63,099 nucleotides of DNA from Gammaproteobacteria bacterium (GCA_026708965.1 JAPOTY010000004.1:1-63099); one strand, 5' to 3'. Counted from the first letter of the stretch, positions 47,268 to 56,049 are shown. The notes: a model not told the origin generated them from the letters alone. Numbers and translations are program-made.

Positions 47268-48577
47268 CAGAGCGATCCGACCAGCGCCTCGATTTGTTCC
47301 GGGTCCTTGGGCAGCGCGTCCGTGAGCACCTCGTGCCCGGATGGCGTCACCGCCACGTCGTCCTCGATCCGAACGCCGATCCCGCGGAACGCCGCCGGCA
47401 CGTTGTCGTTGTCCGGCGCAATGTAGATGCCGGGTTCGACCGTGCAGCACATGCCGGGCTCCAGCGCCCGCGGCTTGCCGTCGGCTTCGTAGTCGCCCAC
47501 ATCGTGCACATCCATGCCCAGCCAGTGCGAGGTGCGGTGCATGAAGAACTCGCGGCAGGCTTGGTCGCGCACCAGCTTGGCGAGCTCGCCCTTGAGCAGG
47601 CCGATGTGCCGCAGGCCCCTGGTGATCACATCGAGCGCGGCGCGATGCGGATCGAGAATGGAGACGCCCGGCTCAATGGCGCCGATCGCCGCCTGCTGCG
47701 CTTGAAGCACGATTTCGTACACAGCGCGCTGCTCGGCGGAATAGCGCCCGCCCACCGGCCAAGTGCGGGTAATGTCCGAGGCGTAGCCTTCGAGTTCGCA
47801 GCCCGCATCCACTAAAAGCAGATCGCCGTCCGCCATCCGCGCGTTATTGTCGCGGTAGTGCAGCACGCAGGCATTCGCCCCGGAGGCCACGATGGAAGGA
47901 TACGATTCGGTCGCGCCGCCCTGCTTGAACCGGTAGATCAGCTCCGCCTCGATTTCGTATTCGTGCATGCCCGGGCGGGTGCGGCCGATCGCTTGCTGGT
48001 GCGCCTCCACGGCCAATGCCGCCGACCGTCGCATGCAATCGAGTTCCGCATCGCCCTTGCACAAACGCATTTCGTGCAGGTGGTAATCCAGCGCGGCGAT
48101 TTGCACAGGAGCCTTGTTGCGCTCCTTGGCCTGCTCGCGAAGGCGCTTCAGCCATCCGCCCAAGCGCGCCTCGAATTCCGGGTAGTGGCCGAGGTCGTAG
48201 TGAACTGTATCCACGCCTTTCAGCAAAACCGGCATGAACTCGTCCAATTTTCCTATGGGATAGGCGGAGTCGGCGCCGAATGCCGCTATCGCGCCTTCGG
48301 GACCGGCGCGCTTGCCATCCCACAGCTCGCGAGCGGGATCACGCTCGCGACAGAACAGCACGAAGGGGCCCTCGGCCCGTCCTGGCAGCAGCACGGCGAC
48401 TGATTCCGGCTCGGCAAATCCGGTGAGATAAAGCAGATTGGTGTCCGGGCGGTAGGGATAATCCACATCCCTGCTGCGCGTGCGCTCCGGGCTGGCCGAC
48501 ACAATGGCGGCGCAGCCGGGTCCGAGCGCTTCGATTAGTTCGCCGCGGCGTCGGGCGAATTCTTCAGGCGTGAGCAT
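47267..48577 (-). CDS. pepP: Xaa-Pro aminopeptidase
   Basis: This 436-residue pita-bread metallopeptidase removes N-terminal residues before proline. Metal ligands are seen in VDAGCELEGYASDITRTWPV (two Asp), the His in TSHWLGMDVHDVGDYE, and Glu in CTVEPGIYI and GVRIEDDVAVT. The N-terminal domain (DVDYPYRPDTNLLYLTGFAEP) is typical of PepP. First gene of the leftward pepP-ubi operon; divergent to the cell-division genes. Confidence 0.95.
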   Translation of the reverse strand: MLTPEEFARRRGELIEALGPGCAAIVSASPERTRSRDVDYPYRPDTNLLYLTGFAEPESVAVLLPGRAEGPFVLFCRERDPARELWDGKRAGPEGAIAAFGADSAYPIGKLDEFMPVLLKGVDTVHYDLGHYPEFEARLGGWLKRLREQAKERNKAPVQIAALDYHLHEMRLCKGDAELDCMRRSAALAVEAHQQAIGRTRPGMHEYEIEAELIYRFKQGGATESYPSIVASGANACVLHYRDNNARMADGDLLLVDAGCELEGYASDITRTWPVGGRYSAEQRAVYEIVLQAQQAAIGAIEPGVSILDPHRAALDVITRGLRHIGLLKGELAKLVRDQACREFFMHRTSHWLGMDVHDVGDYEADGKPRALEPGMCCTVEPGIYIAPDNDNVPAAFRGIGVRIEDDVAVTPSGHEVLTDALPKDPEQIEALVGSL

Positions 48578-48666
48578 GCCGCGATTTTAGCCGGTTGGCC
48601 GCCGCCCATACGACAAAAACACCATTGCACGAGAATTGCCAGCCTTCCGTGCTATATTCGCGCTCC

Positions 48667-48891
48667 ATGACACAGGAACACAACCTGCACGAGGAAATTG
48701 AGTTGCTGTCCGAGCGGATCGATGAACTGCTCGAAGCCAACGATCAACTGCGCCGCGAGAACGCAGCGCTGCTCGACCAATGCGAGAAATTGCAAAGCGA
48801 GCGCTCGCGGCTGTTCAACACACGGGAGGAAGCGCGTCAGCAGGTCGCCGAGATGGTCCAGCGGCTGCGCAGCATGGAACGCAGCGTGTGA
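48667..48891 (+). CDS. TIGR02449/ZapB-like coiled-coil protein
   Basis: This 74-residue protein is almost wholly a coiled coil (EEIELLSERIDELLEANDQL, then RRENAALLDQCEKLQSE and ARQQVAEMVQRLRSME). Small coiled-coil proteins of this type lie directly upstream of zapA in many gammaproteobacteria and may play a ZapB-like part in Z-ring assembly (inference). Its stop overlaps the GTG start of zapA by 4 bp. Confidence 0.8.
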   Translation: MTQEHNLHEEIELLSERIDELLEANDQLRRENAALLDQCEKLQSERSRLFNTREEARQQVAEMVQRLRSMERSV

Positions 48892-49223
48892 CCGGGAAGT
48901 TCGAGACCGTGAAGCTCAGAATTCTGGGCGAGAACCACACCATCGCTTGCGAACCTGAAGACCGCGAACTTCTGAAAAACGCCGCGCCGCTCCTCGACGA
49001 GCATATCGAAGCCGTGCAGCAGCAGGATCCCCTGCTCGATACCGCCAGCGTTTTCATGCTGGCCGGCCTGAAGCTGGCCACCACCCTGCTGCAGTCGCAA
49101 CGAGCGGCGGAGCGCGGCAACACGGAAACGCTCGACAGCGTGCGCAGCGTCCGGCGGCGCGTGGAGCGGCGCTTGGAAAAAGGAGCGGCCGCCGAGGGCG
49201 CCAAGGTCCAGGCGGCAGGCTGA
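48888..49223 (+). CDS. zapA: Cell division protein ZapA
   Basis: This 111-residue protein crosslinks FtsZ filaments. The N-terminal domain reads VKLRILGENHTIACEPEDREL, with the family's ILG..Y/H.I.C pattern, followed by LLDEHIEAV and a C-terminal coiled coil. GTG 48888 overlaps the previous stop (GTGA) and is preferred, although a second GTG at 48909 begins nearer the conserved domain. Located between pepP and fau as in other gammaproteobacteria. Confidence 0.9.
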   Translation: MTGKFETVKLRILGENHTIACEPEDRELLKNAAPLLDEHIEAVQQQDPLLDTASVFMLAGLKLATTLLQSQRAAERGNTETLDSVRSVRRRVERRLEKGAAAEGAKVQAAG

Positions 49224-49315
49224 ATCGGCCCGGAAAGAGGGCTTGCCCGCCGGAAAAGAGGCGCCTGAACCGGAGCAAGCGCATTCCCGCCGGGAATATC
49301 CGCGGCGCGCCCTCG
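49193..49315 (+). ncRNA. Possible 6S RNA locus (weak)
   Basis: In gammaproteobacteria the 6S RNA gene lies between zapA and fau. Here the 115-bp gap is short, but CGAGGGCGC (49193-49201, inside the zapA end) pairs with GCGCCCTCG (49307-49315), and a local hairpin ATTCCC/GGGAAT (49282-49296) lies between. A central bubble is not convincing by eye. Given mainly because of the position. Confidence 0.25.
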
Positions 49316-49338
49316 ACACAAGACCATGAAGCCGCAAT

Positions 49339-49920
49339 ATGCCCATTGATGACCTGCGCTCCGCCCTGCGCAAGGCGCGCGAAAACCTGAGCGGCGCCCA
49401 GCGCGAAGAAGCCGCCGGACGCTGCGCGCAGCGCGCCCGCGCCCTGCCGGCGCTCCGGCGCGCGCGGTGCATCGCGGCGTATATGGCCCATCGCGGCGAA
49501 ATATCCTGCGGGCCGATTATCGAATGGGCGCTGGAACGCGGCGCCAGCGTGCTGCTGCCTGTGGTGGTCGGGCGGCACATGCGTTTCACCCCATGCCATC
49601 GCGGCGAGACGATGAGGCCAAACCGATGGGGAATTCCCGAGCCCGAATGGCGGCCCCGGCGCTGGGTCAGCGCGATATGTCCGAGCGTGGTCCTCATGCC
49701 GCTGGTGGCCTTCGACTCCGCAGGCAATCGGCTCGGGCAGGGAGGCGGCTACTACGATCGCGCGTTCGCGTTCCGCAGTGCCGCGAAGCACTGGCGGCGC
49801 CCCCTGCTGGTGGGCCTGGCCTACGAATTTCAGCAAGTGGGCAAGCTCAATGCCAAGCCGACCGACGTGCCGCTGGATGCGGTGCTTACCGAACGGCAGA
49901 TCCACCAGTTCCGGCGCTGA
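49339..49920 (+). CDS. fau: 5-formyltetrahydrofolate cyclo-ligase
   Basis: This 193-residue enzyme converts 5-formyl-THF to 5,10-methenyl-THF with ATP. The C-terminal ATP/folate motif VAFDSAGNRLGQGGGYYDRAF is at about 125-145 and the N-terminal helix is DDLRSALRKARENLSGAQR. It follows zapA, matching the zapA-ssrS-fau order of gammaproteobacteria. Confidence 0.93.
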   Translation: MPIDDLRSALRKARENLSGAQREEAAGRCAQRARALPALRRARCIAAYMAHRGEISCGPIIEWALERGASVLLPVVVGRHMRFTPCHRGETMRPNRWGIPEPEWRPRRWVSAICPSVVLMPLVAFDSAGNRLGQGGGYYDRAFAFRSAAKHWRRPLLVGLAYEFQQVGKLNAKPTDVPLDAVLTERQIHQFRR

Positions 49921-50030
49921 TCCGGATCATGGGGGAAGGCAGGGAGGAGCCTTCCTGTCCTCGGAGGCCGGAAGCCCTCGTTGACTCGCTGCGGGATCAA
50001 GCCCTCGCTCCCGGCGGACACTCTCGCTCG

Positions 50031-50050
50031 GGGAGCAAGCCATTGCTCCC
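50031..50050. repeat. Hairpin between fau and rpiA
   Basis: GGGAGCAA (50031-50038) and TTGCTCCC (50043-50050) form a perfect 8-bp stem with a 4-nt loop. The sequence around it (CCGGCGGACACTCTCGCTCG) resembles the palindromic element family. No T-run follows, so it is not a clear terminator. Confidence 0.55.
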
Positions 50051-50111
50051 TATAATGGCGGCATCCGGTTACCCGCGAGGCTGTTTCTCGCCCCCCTTAC
50101 GGTAAAGCCGA

Positions 50112-50789
50112 TTGCGATCGAAAAGAACCGATAAAGAAGCAGCGCTGGCAGCCAAGCGCCACGCCGCGCAGGCCGCGATCGGGCAGATCCGCCACGACTG
50201 CCGCCTGGGCGTGGGCACGGGCAGCACCGCCAACGAATTCATCGCCCTGCTCCCGGAAGTGCGCGACCGGATCACGGCCGTCGCCTCCAGCTCGCAAGCC
50301 ACCACCGCCCTGCTCAGCGAGCTGGGCTTCGAGGTGCTGCCGCTCGGCCAATGCGGAACGCTGGACCTCTACGTGGACGGCGCCGACGAAACCGACAACC
50401 ACCGCCGCCTCATCAAAGGCGGCGGCGGAGCGCTGACCGGGGAAAAAATACTCGTGGCCTCCTCGCGGCGGTTCGTCTGCATCGTCGATGAAAGCAAGCG
50501 GGTGAAGCTGCTCGGCAAGTTCCCGCTTCCCGTTGAAGTCATTCCCATGGCGCGCTCGGCGGTGGCCCGCAAGCTCGCCGCGATGGGCGGCCAGCCGCAG
50601 TACCGCGAAGGCGTGGTCACCGACTACGGCAACGATATCCTGGATGTCCGCAATCTCAGCATCCTCGATCCGGTGGAGATGGAAACCGAAATCAATCAGA
50701 TTCCCGGCGTCGTGACCGTGGGCCTGTTCGCCCGCCGCCGCCCGGAACTCGTGATCGTGGGCACCGCGCAAGGCGCCTATTCGCTGTAA
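50112..50789 (+). CDS. rpiA: Ribose-5-phosphate isomerase A
   Basis: This 225-residue enzyme interconverts ribose 5-phosphate and ribulose 5-phosphate. Motifs: [16 protein letters not shown] near 33, [26 protein letters not shown] near 91 (seen in parts) with catalytic Asp and Lys, and [19 protein letters not shown]. The only visible start is TTG 50112, because no ATG or GTG precedes the conserved region closely. Confidence 0.94.
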   Translation: MRSKRTDKEAALAAKRHAAQAAIGQIRHDCRLGVGTGSTANEFIALLPEVRDRITAVASSSQATTALLSELGFEVLPLGQCGTLDLYVDGADETDNHRRLIKGGGGALTGEKILVASSRRFVCIVDESKRVKLLGKFPLPVEVIPMARSAVARKLAAMGGQPQYREGVVTDYGNDILDVRNLSILDPVEMETEINQIPGVVTVGLFARRRPELVIVGTAQGAYSL

Positions 50790-50956
50790 ACGCCCGCTAA
50801 AGCCCTGTGCCGATTTGGGCGAGGAATGGCGGGGGACAGGCAGAATCCTGCGCGGCCTCCGCGCCCCCCCGGCGAAATAGGCGGATTAGCCGCCAAGCCG
50901 CTTTCTTCCGAACATGGCACAATGCTCGCCTCATCCACGGCCAAGGAAATCCGCCC

Positions 50957-52402
50957 ATGCCCGCCGACACCGCTCCGTTCGCCCCCATCCATGTCCGCAA
51001 CCCGCGCACCGGCAAGCGCGACCACGTCATCAAGCCCGCAACCCCCGACGAGGTCGCATCCACCGCCGACCGCCTGCGCATGAACCAGCCCGCCTGGCTG
51101 GACCTGGGGCTGGAGAAGCGCATCGAGGCGATGAACGCGTTCGCCGACGCCGTGCAGGACAACCGCCAAAAGATTTTCGACGCGCTTTGCGCCGACACGG
51201 GCAGGGTGCTGATCACGCATATCGAGATCGACAACCTGCGCCAGATGACCGACCGGATGGCCGGCTTCGCCCGGGAGCTGTTGAAGAAGGAAGCGGCGCG
51301 AAACAGCGCGGTGCCCACCATCATGGCGCGCACGCAACTGGTCCCCTACCCGCTGGTGGGCATTATCTCGCCCTGGAACTTCCCCTTCCTGCTGGGCATG
51401 ATCGACTCGGTGCCGGCGCTGATCGCGGGCAGCGCGATCCTCTACAAGCCCAGCGAAATCACGCCCCGGCATGCGGACCCCGTGCGCGAGTGCTTCGCCC
51501 AAGTGCCCGGCCTTGCCGACGTGGTCGATTACGCCATGGGCGCCGGCGCCACCGGCGAGGCCGTGATCGACAATGCGGACGCGGTGTGCTTTACCGGCAG
51601 CGTGCGCACCGGCCGGCTGGTGGCCGAACGCGCGGCCGGCAACTTCATCCCCGCATTCCTGGAAATGGGCGGCAAGGACCCGGCCATCGTGCTGGAATCG
51701 GCGGACCTGGAGCGCACCGCCCAAGTCCTGCTGCGCGGCTCGGTGGCGGCCACGGGCCAAGCCTGCCAGTCCGTGGAGCGCATCTACGTGGCCCGGCCGC
51801 TGCACGACGCGCTGGTGGCGCGGCTGGCGGAACTGGCCGCCGGCGTCACGCTCAATACGGAAGCGCCCGACAAGGGCCATATCGGCCCGCTGATCTTCGA
51901 GAAGCAGCTCGCGACCATACAGTCGCATATCGACGATGCCGTGGAGAAGGGCGCCACCGTGCATTGCGGCGGCCAGCCCGTCGAGGACGGCGGCACTTGG
52001 TATCCCGCCACCGTGCTGAGCGGCGTCAACCACACCATGCGCGTGATGACCGACGAGACCTTCGGGCCGGTGCTGCCCGTCATGCCCTTCGACAGCATCG
52101 AGGAGGCCGTGGAACTGGCCAATGATTCGCGCTACGGCCTGAGCGCCAACGTCTTCGCCGGCAGCGAGGAGGAAGGCGTGGAAGTGGGCCGCCGCCTGAA
52201 CGGCGGCGTCGTGAGCGTCAACGAAGCCTCGTTGTCGGGCTCGGTCCACGAATTCGAGCAGGAACCCTTCAACCTCTCAGGCTTGGGCCGTTCCCGCATG
52301 GGCCCCGCCGGCGTGGAACGCTTCTACCGCCACAAGCTCATCCTCTCGGACCTGTCGCCCGAAGCCCGCGGCATCGACGCCTACGCCGAACCCGCCACCT
52401 AA
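50957..52402 (+). CDS. NAD(P)-dependent aldehyde dehydrogenase
   Basis: This 481-residue aldehyde dehydrogenase has VGIISPWNFPFLLGM (cofactor pocket) near 135, FTGSVRTGRLVAERAAG near 210, the catalytic Glu in LEMGGKDPAIVL and the catalytic Cys in ATGQACQSVERIYV near 270. DETFGPVLPVMPF lies near the C-terminus. The substrate is not told by the sequence. ATG 50957 has AAGGAA upstream. Converges on the lipoprotein gene at 52503. Confidence 0.93.
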   Translation: MPADTAPFAPIHVRNPRTGKRDHVIKPATPDEVASTADRLRMNQPAWLDLGLEKRIEAMNAFADAVQDNRQKIFDALCADTGRVLITHIEIDNLRQMTDRMAGFARELLKKEAARNSAVPTIMARTQLVPYPLVGIISPWNFPFLLGMIDSVPALIAGSAILYKPSEITPRHADPVRECFAQVPGLADVVDYAMGAGATGEAVIDNADAVCFTGSVRTGRLVAERAAGNFIPAFLEMGGKDPAIVLESADLERTAQVLLRGSVAATGQACQSVERIYVARPLHDALVARLAELAAGVTLNTEAPDKGHIGPLIFEKQLATIQSHIDDAVEKGATVHCGGQPVEDGGTWYPATVLSGVNHTMRVMTDETFGPVLPVMPFDSIEEAVELANDSRYGLSANVFAGSEEEGVEVGRRLNGGVVSVNEASLSGSVHEFEQEPFNLSGLGRSRMGPAGVERFYRHKLILSDLSPEARGIDAYAEPAT

Positions 52403-52502
52403 AAGCCTAGGAGCAAGGGCATCCCGAATAAGAGGGGTTCCTTGGGGGGAGGGCCTCCCGCCCTTCAAGAGAGCCAAATCAACGAGGCAAGGAGATCCGA
52501 GA

Positions 52503-53933
52503 TTATTCGGATTTCAGCCCCGTGTGCTTGCGGTATTCTTCCCACAGCGCCTCGCGTATGCGCGGATTCTCTTCCTGTTCCGCTGCTTCACGAATCTGCC
52601 GCGCCACTTGACCTTCTCCGTGAGCGGCCTCGGCTATGTCTTCCGGAATCTCGAACTTGGGTTCCGGTTTTTCGGCGGCCCCGCCAGCAGCTTCCATATC
52701 GCCGACACTCTCGCTGCCTATGCTGATGGGCGCGTTGGGAATGACAACCATCGCTCCGCCGGGCGTTCCCATCGCAGGAACAGTGCCGCCTGACATCATG
52801 CCGTGCCCAGAAGATGCCATAGCGGTACGTTCCCGAGTGATTTCACGGTCGTAATCCTCCATGGATTCAAGCAGAGCATCTTCGGGGTCGCCGGAAGCGT
52901 CACCCTCACCCTCTTCTGAAACCAGTTCGCCGATGCGATTACATACGGGAAGCGGCTCGCTAATGTCCCCCTCTCCGTAGAGGACCGCCCTCACGATTTC
53001 GGGCGCACGGGCGGGCAAGCCTTTGCTTGCAAGCCGTTCTCTCCAATGATCTAGATAGCCGCGAAAATCGTCGTTTCGCGCGCTCCACTTGTTGATATGC
53101 GTCACCGATTCCCACAGCCTCGGATCGTTCTCGAAATAAGGCAGAAGCTCGCAAGCAATGGCACCGTTGAGTTCTCGAATCGTGCTGCTCTGCCCCAGCC
53201 GCACGATCGCGTAGGGATACCATTCGCTCACGCGCCCGGTGGCATCGAAATCACTGATTTCAGCACGCTTCGCCGCATATTTTCCTATTTCCCGGTTGGC
53301 GTAAGCTCCCCGGCCGTTGGCTCGCAGCACATGCAGCGACGCGAGTTCGCTCAAAGTTTCCTCAAACCATCCGAAGCGTTGCGCTTGGCGGTCCTCATGA
53401 TTGCTCAGGACATGCCCCAATTCATGCGCATATTGATAGATATATTGAGATCCTCTCCCATATAGCACATCGCTTGGAGGATCGTCGGGCGGGGTCAATC
53501 CGATATGCTGGATGCCTCCATTTCCAAGATTGACGCAGGGCCCCTCTTCCCGCCCATAAACTCTTATTCGGTGGTCCGGCACCGCTAAGCCCGCGGTCGC
53601 CAAACCTGCCCATTCTGTTAGCTGCCTATGCATAGGGAATAGAAATTGTTCCACGCTTTGCGCCACAGGATGATTTCGGGAGACTTGGCAACCGTGAGAA
53701 GAGACTTCTCCCGTAGGCAGCACGCTCGGAATCGCAGGGGGAGCAGGCGGCTGGGGAAGAGCAGGCGGGGAAGGGACGGGTTGCGGGATAGGCTGAGGAA
53801 GACCAGCCTGCGGAATAGGTTGGGGGAGACTGATAGGACCCTGTGCCGGAATCCCACTGTGCTGGCATCCCACAAGGACGATAGTCGCCATTGCCAGCAG
53901 CCAGTGCGCTGCGAACGCATATCTGATAAACAT
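52503..53933 (-). CDS. Lipoprotein with zinc metalloprotease motif, unknown family
   Basis: This 476-residue protein has a lipoprotein signal ending LVGC (Cys23) and a proline-rich linker with PQPIPQ repeats (35-70). Its core is recognised only by YAHELGHVLSNHE at 169-180, an HExxH zinc site, and WFEETLSELASL at 189-200, whose glutamates could give the third ligand as in gluzincins. The C-terminal third is rich in Gly, Met and Glu and probably disordered. No family was recognised. Base composition is lower in GC than its neighbours. Confidence 0.75.
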   Translation of the reverse strand: MFIRYAFAAHWLLAMATIVLVGCQHSGIPAQGPISLPQPIPQAGLPQPIPQPVPSPPALPQPPAPPAIPSVLPTGEVSSHGCQVSRNHPVAQSVEQFLFPMHRQLTEWAGLATAGLAVPDHRIRVYGREEGPCVNLGNGGIQHIGLTPPDDPPSDVLYGRGSQYIYQYAHELGHVLSNHEDRQAQRFGWFEETLSELASLHVLRANGRGAYANREIGKYAAKRAEISDFDATGRVSEWYPYAIVRLGQSSTIRELNGAIACELLPYFENDPRLWESVTHINKWSARNDDFRGYLDHWRERLASKGLPARAPEIVRAVLYGEGDISEPLPVCNRIGELVSEEGEGDASGDPEDALLESMEDYDREITRERTAMASSGHGMMSGGTVPAMGTPGGAMVVIPNAPISIGSESVGDMEAAGGAAEKPEPKFEIPEDIAEAAHGEGQVARQIREAAEQEENPRIREALWEEYRKHTGLKSE

Positions 53934-53991
53934 TTCCCGCCGCCCCTTCGAGATTCATTTCTGTTTTTTCCCGGCAAGGCGCCGGGCCATT

Positions 53992-54110
53992 GAAAACATA
54001 TCGGTAGAGATGCTTCCTGCCCATTCGCCCCGGTAGGCAGCTACTCCCACCAGCGTTTTGGCTATTGCATTTGGCAGGCAACCCGACTATGCGGATACCG
54101 ATATGTTCTC
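53992..54110. repeat. Inverted repeat pair around the tRNA-side promoter region
   Basis: GAAAACATATCGGTA (53992-54006) is matched by the reverse complement TACCGATATGTTCTC (54096-54110) at 14 of 15 positions, about 90 bp apart. They flank the region between the metalloprotease lipoprotein gene and the tRNA-Pro gene and could be operator sites or ends of a small element. Confidence 0.55.
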
Positions 54111-54170
54111 GCTGGAGACTATAGCAGAGGGTCCGGTGTTATCATGCGCCCCGCTGGCTCGGCATGGCGG

Positions 54171-54247
54171 CGGGGTATGGCGCAGTCTGGTAGCGCGTCT
54201 GCTTTGGGAGCAGAAGGTCAACGGTTCGAATCCGTTTACCCCGACCA
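54171..54247 (+). tRNA. tRNA-Pro (TGG)
   Basis: A 77-nt cloverleaf with encoded CCA. The acceptor stem CGGGGTA pairs with TACCCCG, and the anticodon loop is TTTGGGA between TCTGC and GCAGA. The T-arm is CGGTTCGAATCCG. First of four tRNA genes in a row. Confidence 0.95.
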
Positions 54248-54289
54248 CTGCTTCATAAAAGCCGCCGCTTTCCCGGTTCACCAGTCGAT

Positions 54290-54366
54290 GCGCCTGTAGC
54301 TCAACGGGATAGAGCATCGGCCTTCTAAGCCGGTGGTTGCAGGTTCGAGTCCTGCCAGGCGCGCCA
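54290..54366 (+). tRNA. tRNA-Arg (TCT)
   Basis: A 77-nt cloverleaf with encoded CCA. The acceptor stem GCGCCTG pairs with CAGGCGC, and the anticodon loop CTTCTAA lies between TCGGC and GCCGG. The T-arm is CAGGTTCGAGTCCTG. Confidence 0.95.
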
Positions 54367-54434
54367 TCGGCTTAAGCGGAATTGGGCGGCGAGCGCCGGT
54401 AGTTGGCGAGCCGGGCACAGCGCATAACAACCGT

Positions 54435-54511
54435 GGTGGGCGTAGCTCAGTTGGTAGAGCCCCAGATTGTGGATCTGGTCGTCGTGGGTTCGAGTCCCAT
54501 CGTCCACCCCA
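54435..54511 (+). tRNA. tRNA-His (GTG)
   Basis: Includes the G at position -1 (54435) opposite discriminator C, a hallmark of tRNA-His. The acceptor stem GTGGGCG pairs with CGTCCAC, the anticodon loop reads TTGTGGA and CCA is encoded. Confidence 0.95.
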
Positions 54512-54604
54512 CCTCCCCGGCATCGAAGGCGCCCCCTCCTTGCGGCCCAAAGCTATGGCAATATTGCACCCCCACCGGCTGGCGCTCAACGCCACGCCCA
54601 CACC

Positions 54605-54678
54605 GGGCCGTTAGCTCAACTAGGTAGAGCAGTGGACTCTTAATCCATTGGTTGCGGGTTCGATTCCCTCACGGCCCA
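54605..54678 (+). tRNA. tRNA-Lys (CTT)
   Basis: The acceptor stem GGGCCGT pairs with ACGGCCC, the T-arm is CGGGTTCGATTCCCT and the anticodon loop is CTCTTAA, giving CTT. The genomic sequence after the discriminator A is CTC and not CCA, unlike the three tRNAs before it. The accessory region begins just downstream. Confidence 0.9.
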
Positions 54679-55032
54679 CTCTTAATCCCCGAATACAGAG
54701 ACAATTGCGCGACTCTCAAGAAAGCATTAGGCGCTTAGGGCAAGACATCCCCGATACCAGGAATCAGCCTTCATGCACTTCTTTTACTTCGATGAATCCA
54801 GCACTACATGAAGGAATATCACCCCAAGCATCGAGCTCTCATCGTCATGGACGACACAAGCAGGCAGCTAGACTGTGCGGGTTCAAAATCCAGTCAACGG
54901 CTGCGCCAAGTTTCATCTCGGATCGGATAAACAACCCCCACGGTCGCGTAAGTTTCGGGCCGTTTCGCTTTGTTCCCTGTTATGGTGGCGCGGCGGTTAG
55001 CGACATCCCGAGGCCAGCGATCACTCCAAGCA
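54679..55032 (+). pseudogene. Degenerate region downstream of tRNA-Lys with possible DUF3800 remnant
   Basis: No intact gene lies in these 350 bp. A short frame at 54773-54811 reads MHFFYFDESSTT then a stop, like the start of DUF3800 proteins (M.FFY.DESG). A shifted frame follows with YHPKHRALIVMDDTS. This fits decayed accessory DNA next to a tRNA, a common insertion site. The assignment is weak. Confidence 0.3.
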
Positions 55033-56049
55033 ATGAGCGAAACAATAGCAGTGCGCGTCGAACCGGGAGAAACGCTCTCGGAGATTGCCATCCGGCACGG
55101 CGTCACCGTCGAGCAATTGCAGGAATGGAATCGGATCGAAGAAGCGGACTATGTGCAGGCAGGTCAGAGAATCGTCGTCCATAATGCGGCGGTTGCTCCA
55201 AGCTGGAACGAAGCGACCGACCCTTGGGATGCATTGCTGGGAGGAGCACTCGTTGTAGCGGCACTGTTATTCCTGTTCCGCCGCAAACGCCAAGCCCCGA
55301 CTTCGTCGCCTGATACCGGAGTCCGCTCACCGAAAAAAGCACCGCATCGGCCCGAACCGAAATCCGCTGCGGCATTGCGAACACCCGCGCCGCCAGCAAA
55401 CGCCGGCGAGCAATGGGTCCGATCAGTGTTGGCGAGGCGTTATCGGGACTGGCCGCTGCTTAATGACGTGCTGCTTCCGTCCGGGGGAGGGACGGCACAG
55501 ATCGACCACATCCTCATATCGCCCGCCGGCGTGTTCGTAATCGAGACCAAGGACATGGGCGGTTGGATATTCGCAAGTCCCGGCCAGCAACGGTGGACGC
55601 AAACATTACCGGCGGGCCGTTGGTCCCGCATGATGGGAATCAAGTCGAGGCGGTTCCATTTCTACAATCCGCTGCGGCAGAATGAAGGGCACGCGAGGGC
55701 CTTGGTCAAACTCGGCATCGTTAATCCTAGGGAGATTCGGCCTGTCGCCGTATTCGTGGGCGAGGCCGAGATGAAAACAGGTGAGAAGTTCGTGGGATTT
55801 GAAGAGCACGAAGAAAAAGCAAAACTGTTCACTAGCTGGCGAATGCGAGGCGTTGTCTGCATGAGCCTGCGGGAGTTGCGGCGCTACATCGCCTTCTCCG
55901 TTCGTGCGCCATCAGGACCAAGCCTGACGCGCGAGAGGATGGAAGCGATCCGGTCAAAGATAGCAACGGCTGCCATTCCCATGACTGCGGAGACTCACGC
56001 CAGACACGTCGAGTTCGCCCGGTCTGCTGAACGAGCATCGTGGCAATGA
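55033..56049 (+). CDS. LysM - transmembrane - NERD domain protein
   Basis: This 338-residue protein joins three parts. A LysM-type domain is at 5-50 (VRVEPGETLSEIAIRHGVTV, then QLQEWNRIEEADYVQAGQRI). One TM helix lies near 66-80 (LLGGALVVAALLFLFRRKR) with a basic stop-transfer. A NERD nuclease-related domain is at about 125-250 (GGTAQIDHILISPAGVFVIE, TKDMGGWIFASPGQQRW). NERD domains resemble restriction-endonuclease folds. ATG 55033 starts right before the LysM. The topology puts LysM outside and NERD inside (inference). Adjacent genes are restriction genes. Confidence 0.85.
   Translation: MSETIAVRVEPGETLSEIAIRHGVTVEQLQEWNRIEEADYVQAGQRIVVHNAAVAPSWNEATDPWDALLGGALVVAALLFLFRRKRQAPTSSPDTGVRSPKKAPHRPEPKSAAALRTPAPPANAGEQWVRSVLARRYRDWPLLNDVLLPSGGGTAQIDHILISPAGVFVIETKDMGGWIFASPGQQRWTQTLPAGRWSRMMGIKSRRFHFYNPLRQNEGHARALVKLGIVNPREIRPVAVFVGEAEMKTGEKFVGFEEHEEKAKLFTSWRMRGVVCMSLRELRRYIAFSVRAPSGPSLTRERMEAIRSKIATAAIPMTAETHARHVEFARSAERASWQ

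Noticed and set aside
52446-52460. Terminator hairpin between the aldehyde dehydrogenase and lipoprotein genes
   Set aside because: Only a 5-bp stem (GGGAG/CTCCC) can be drawn and no T-run follows in either direction.
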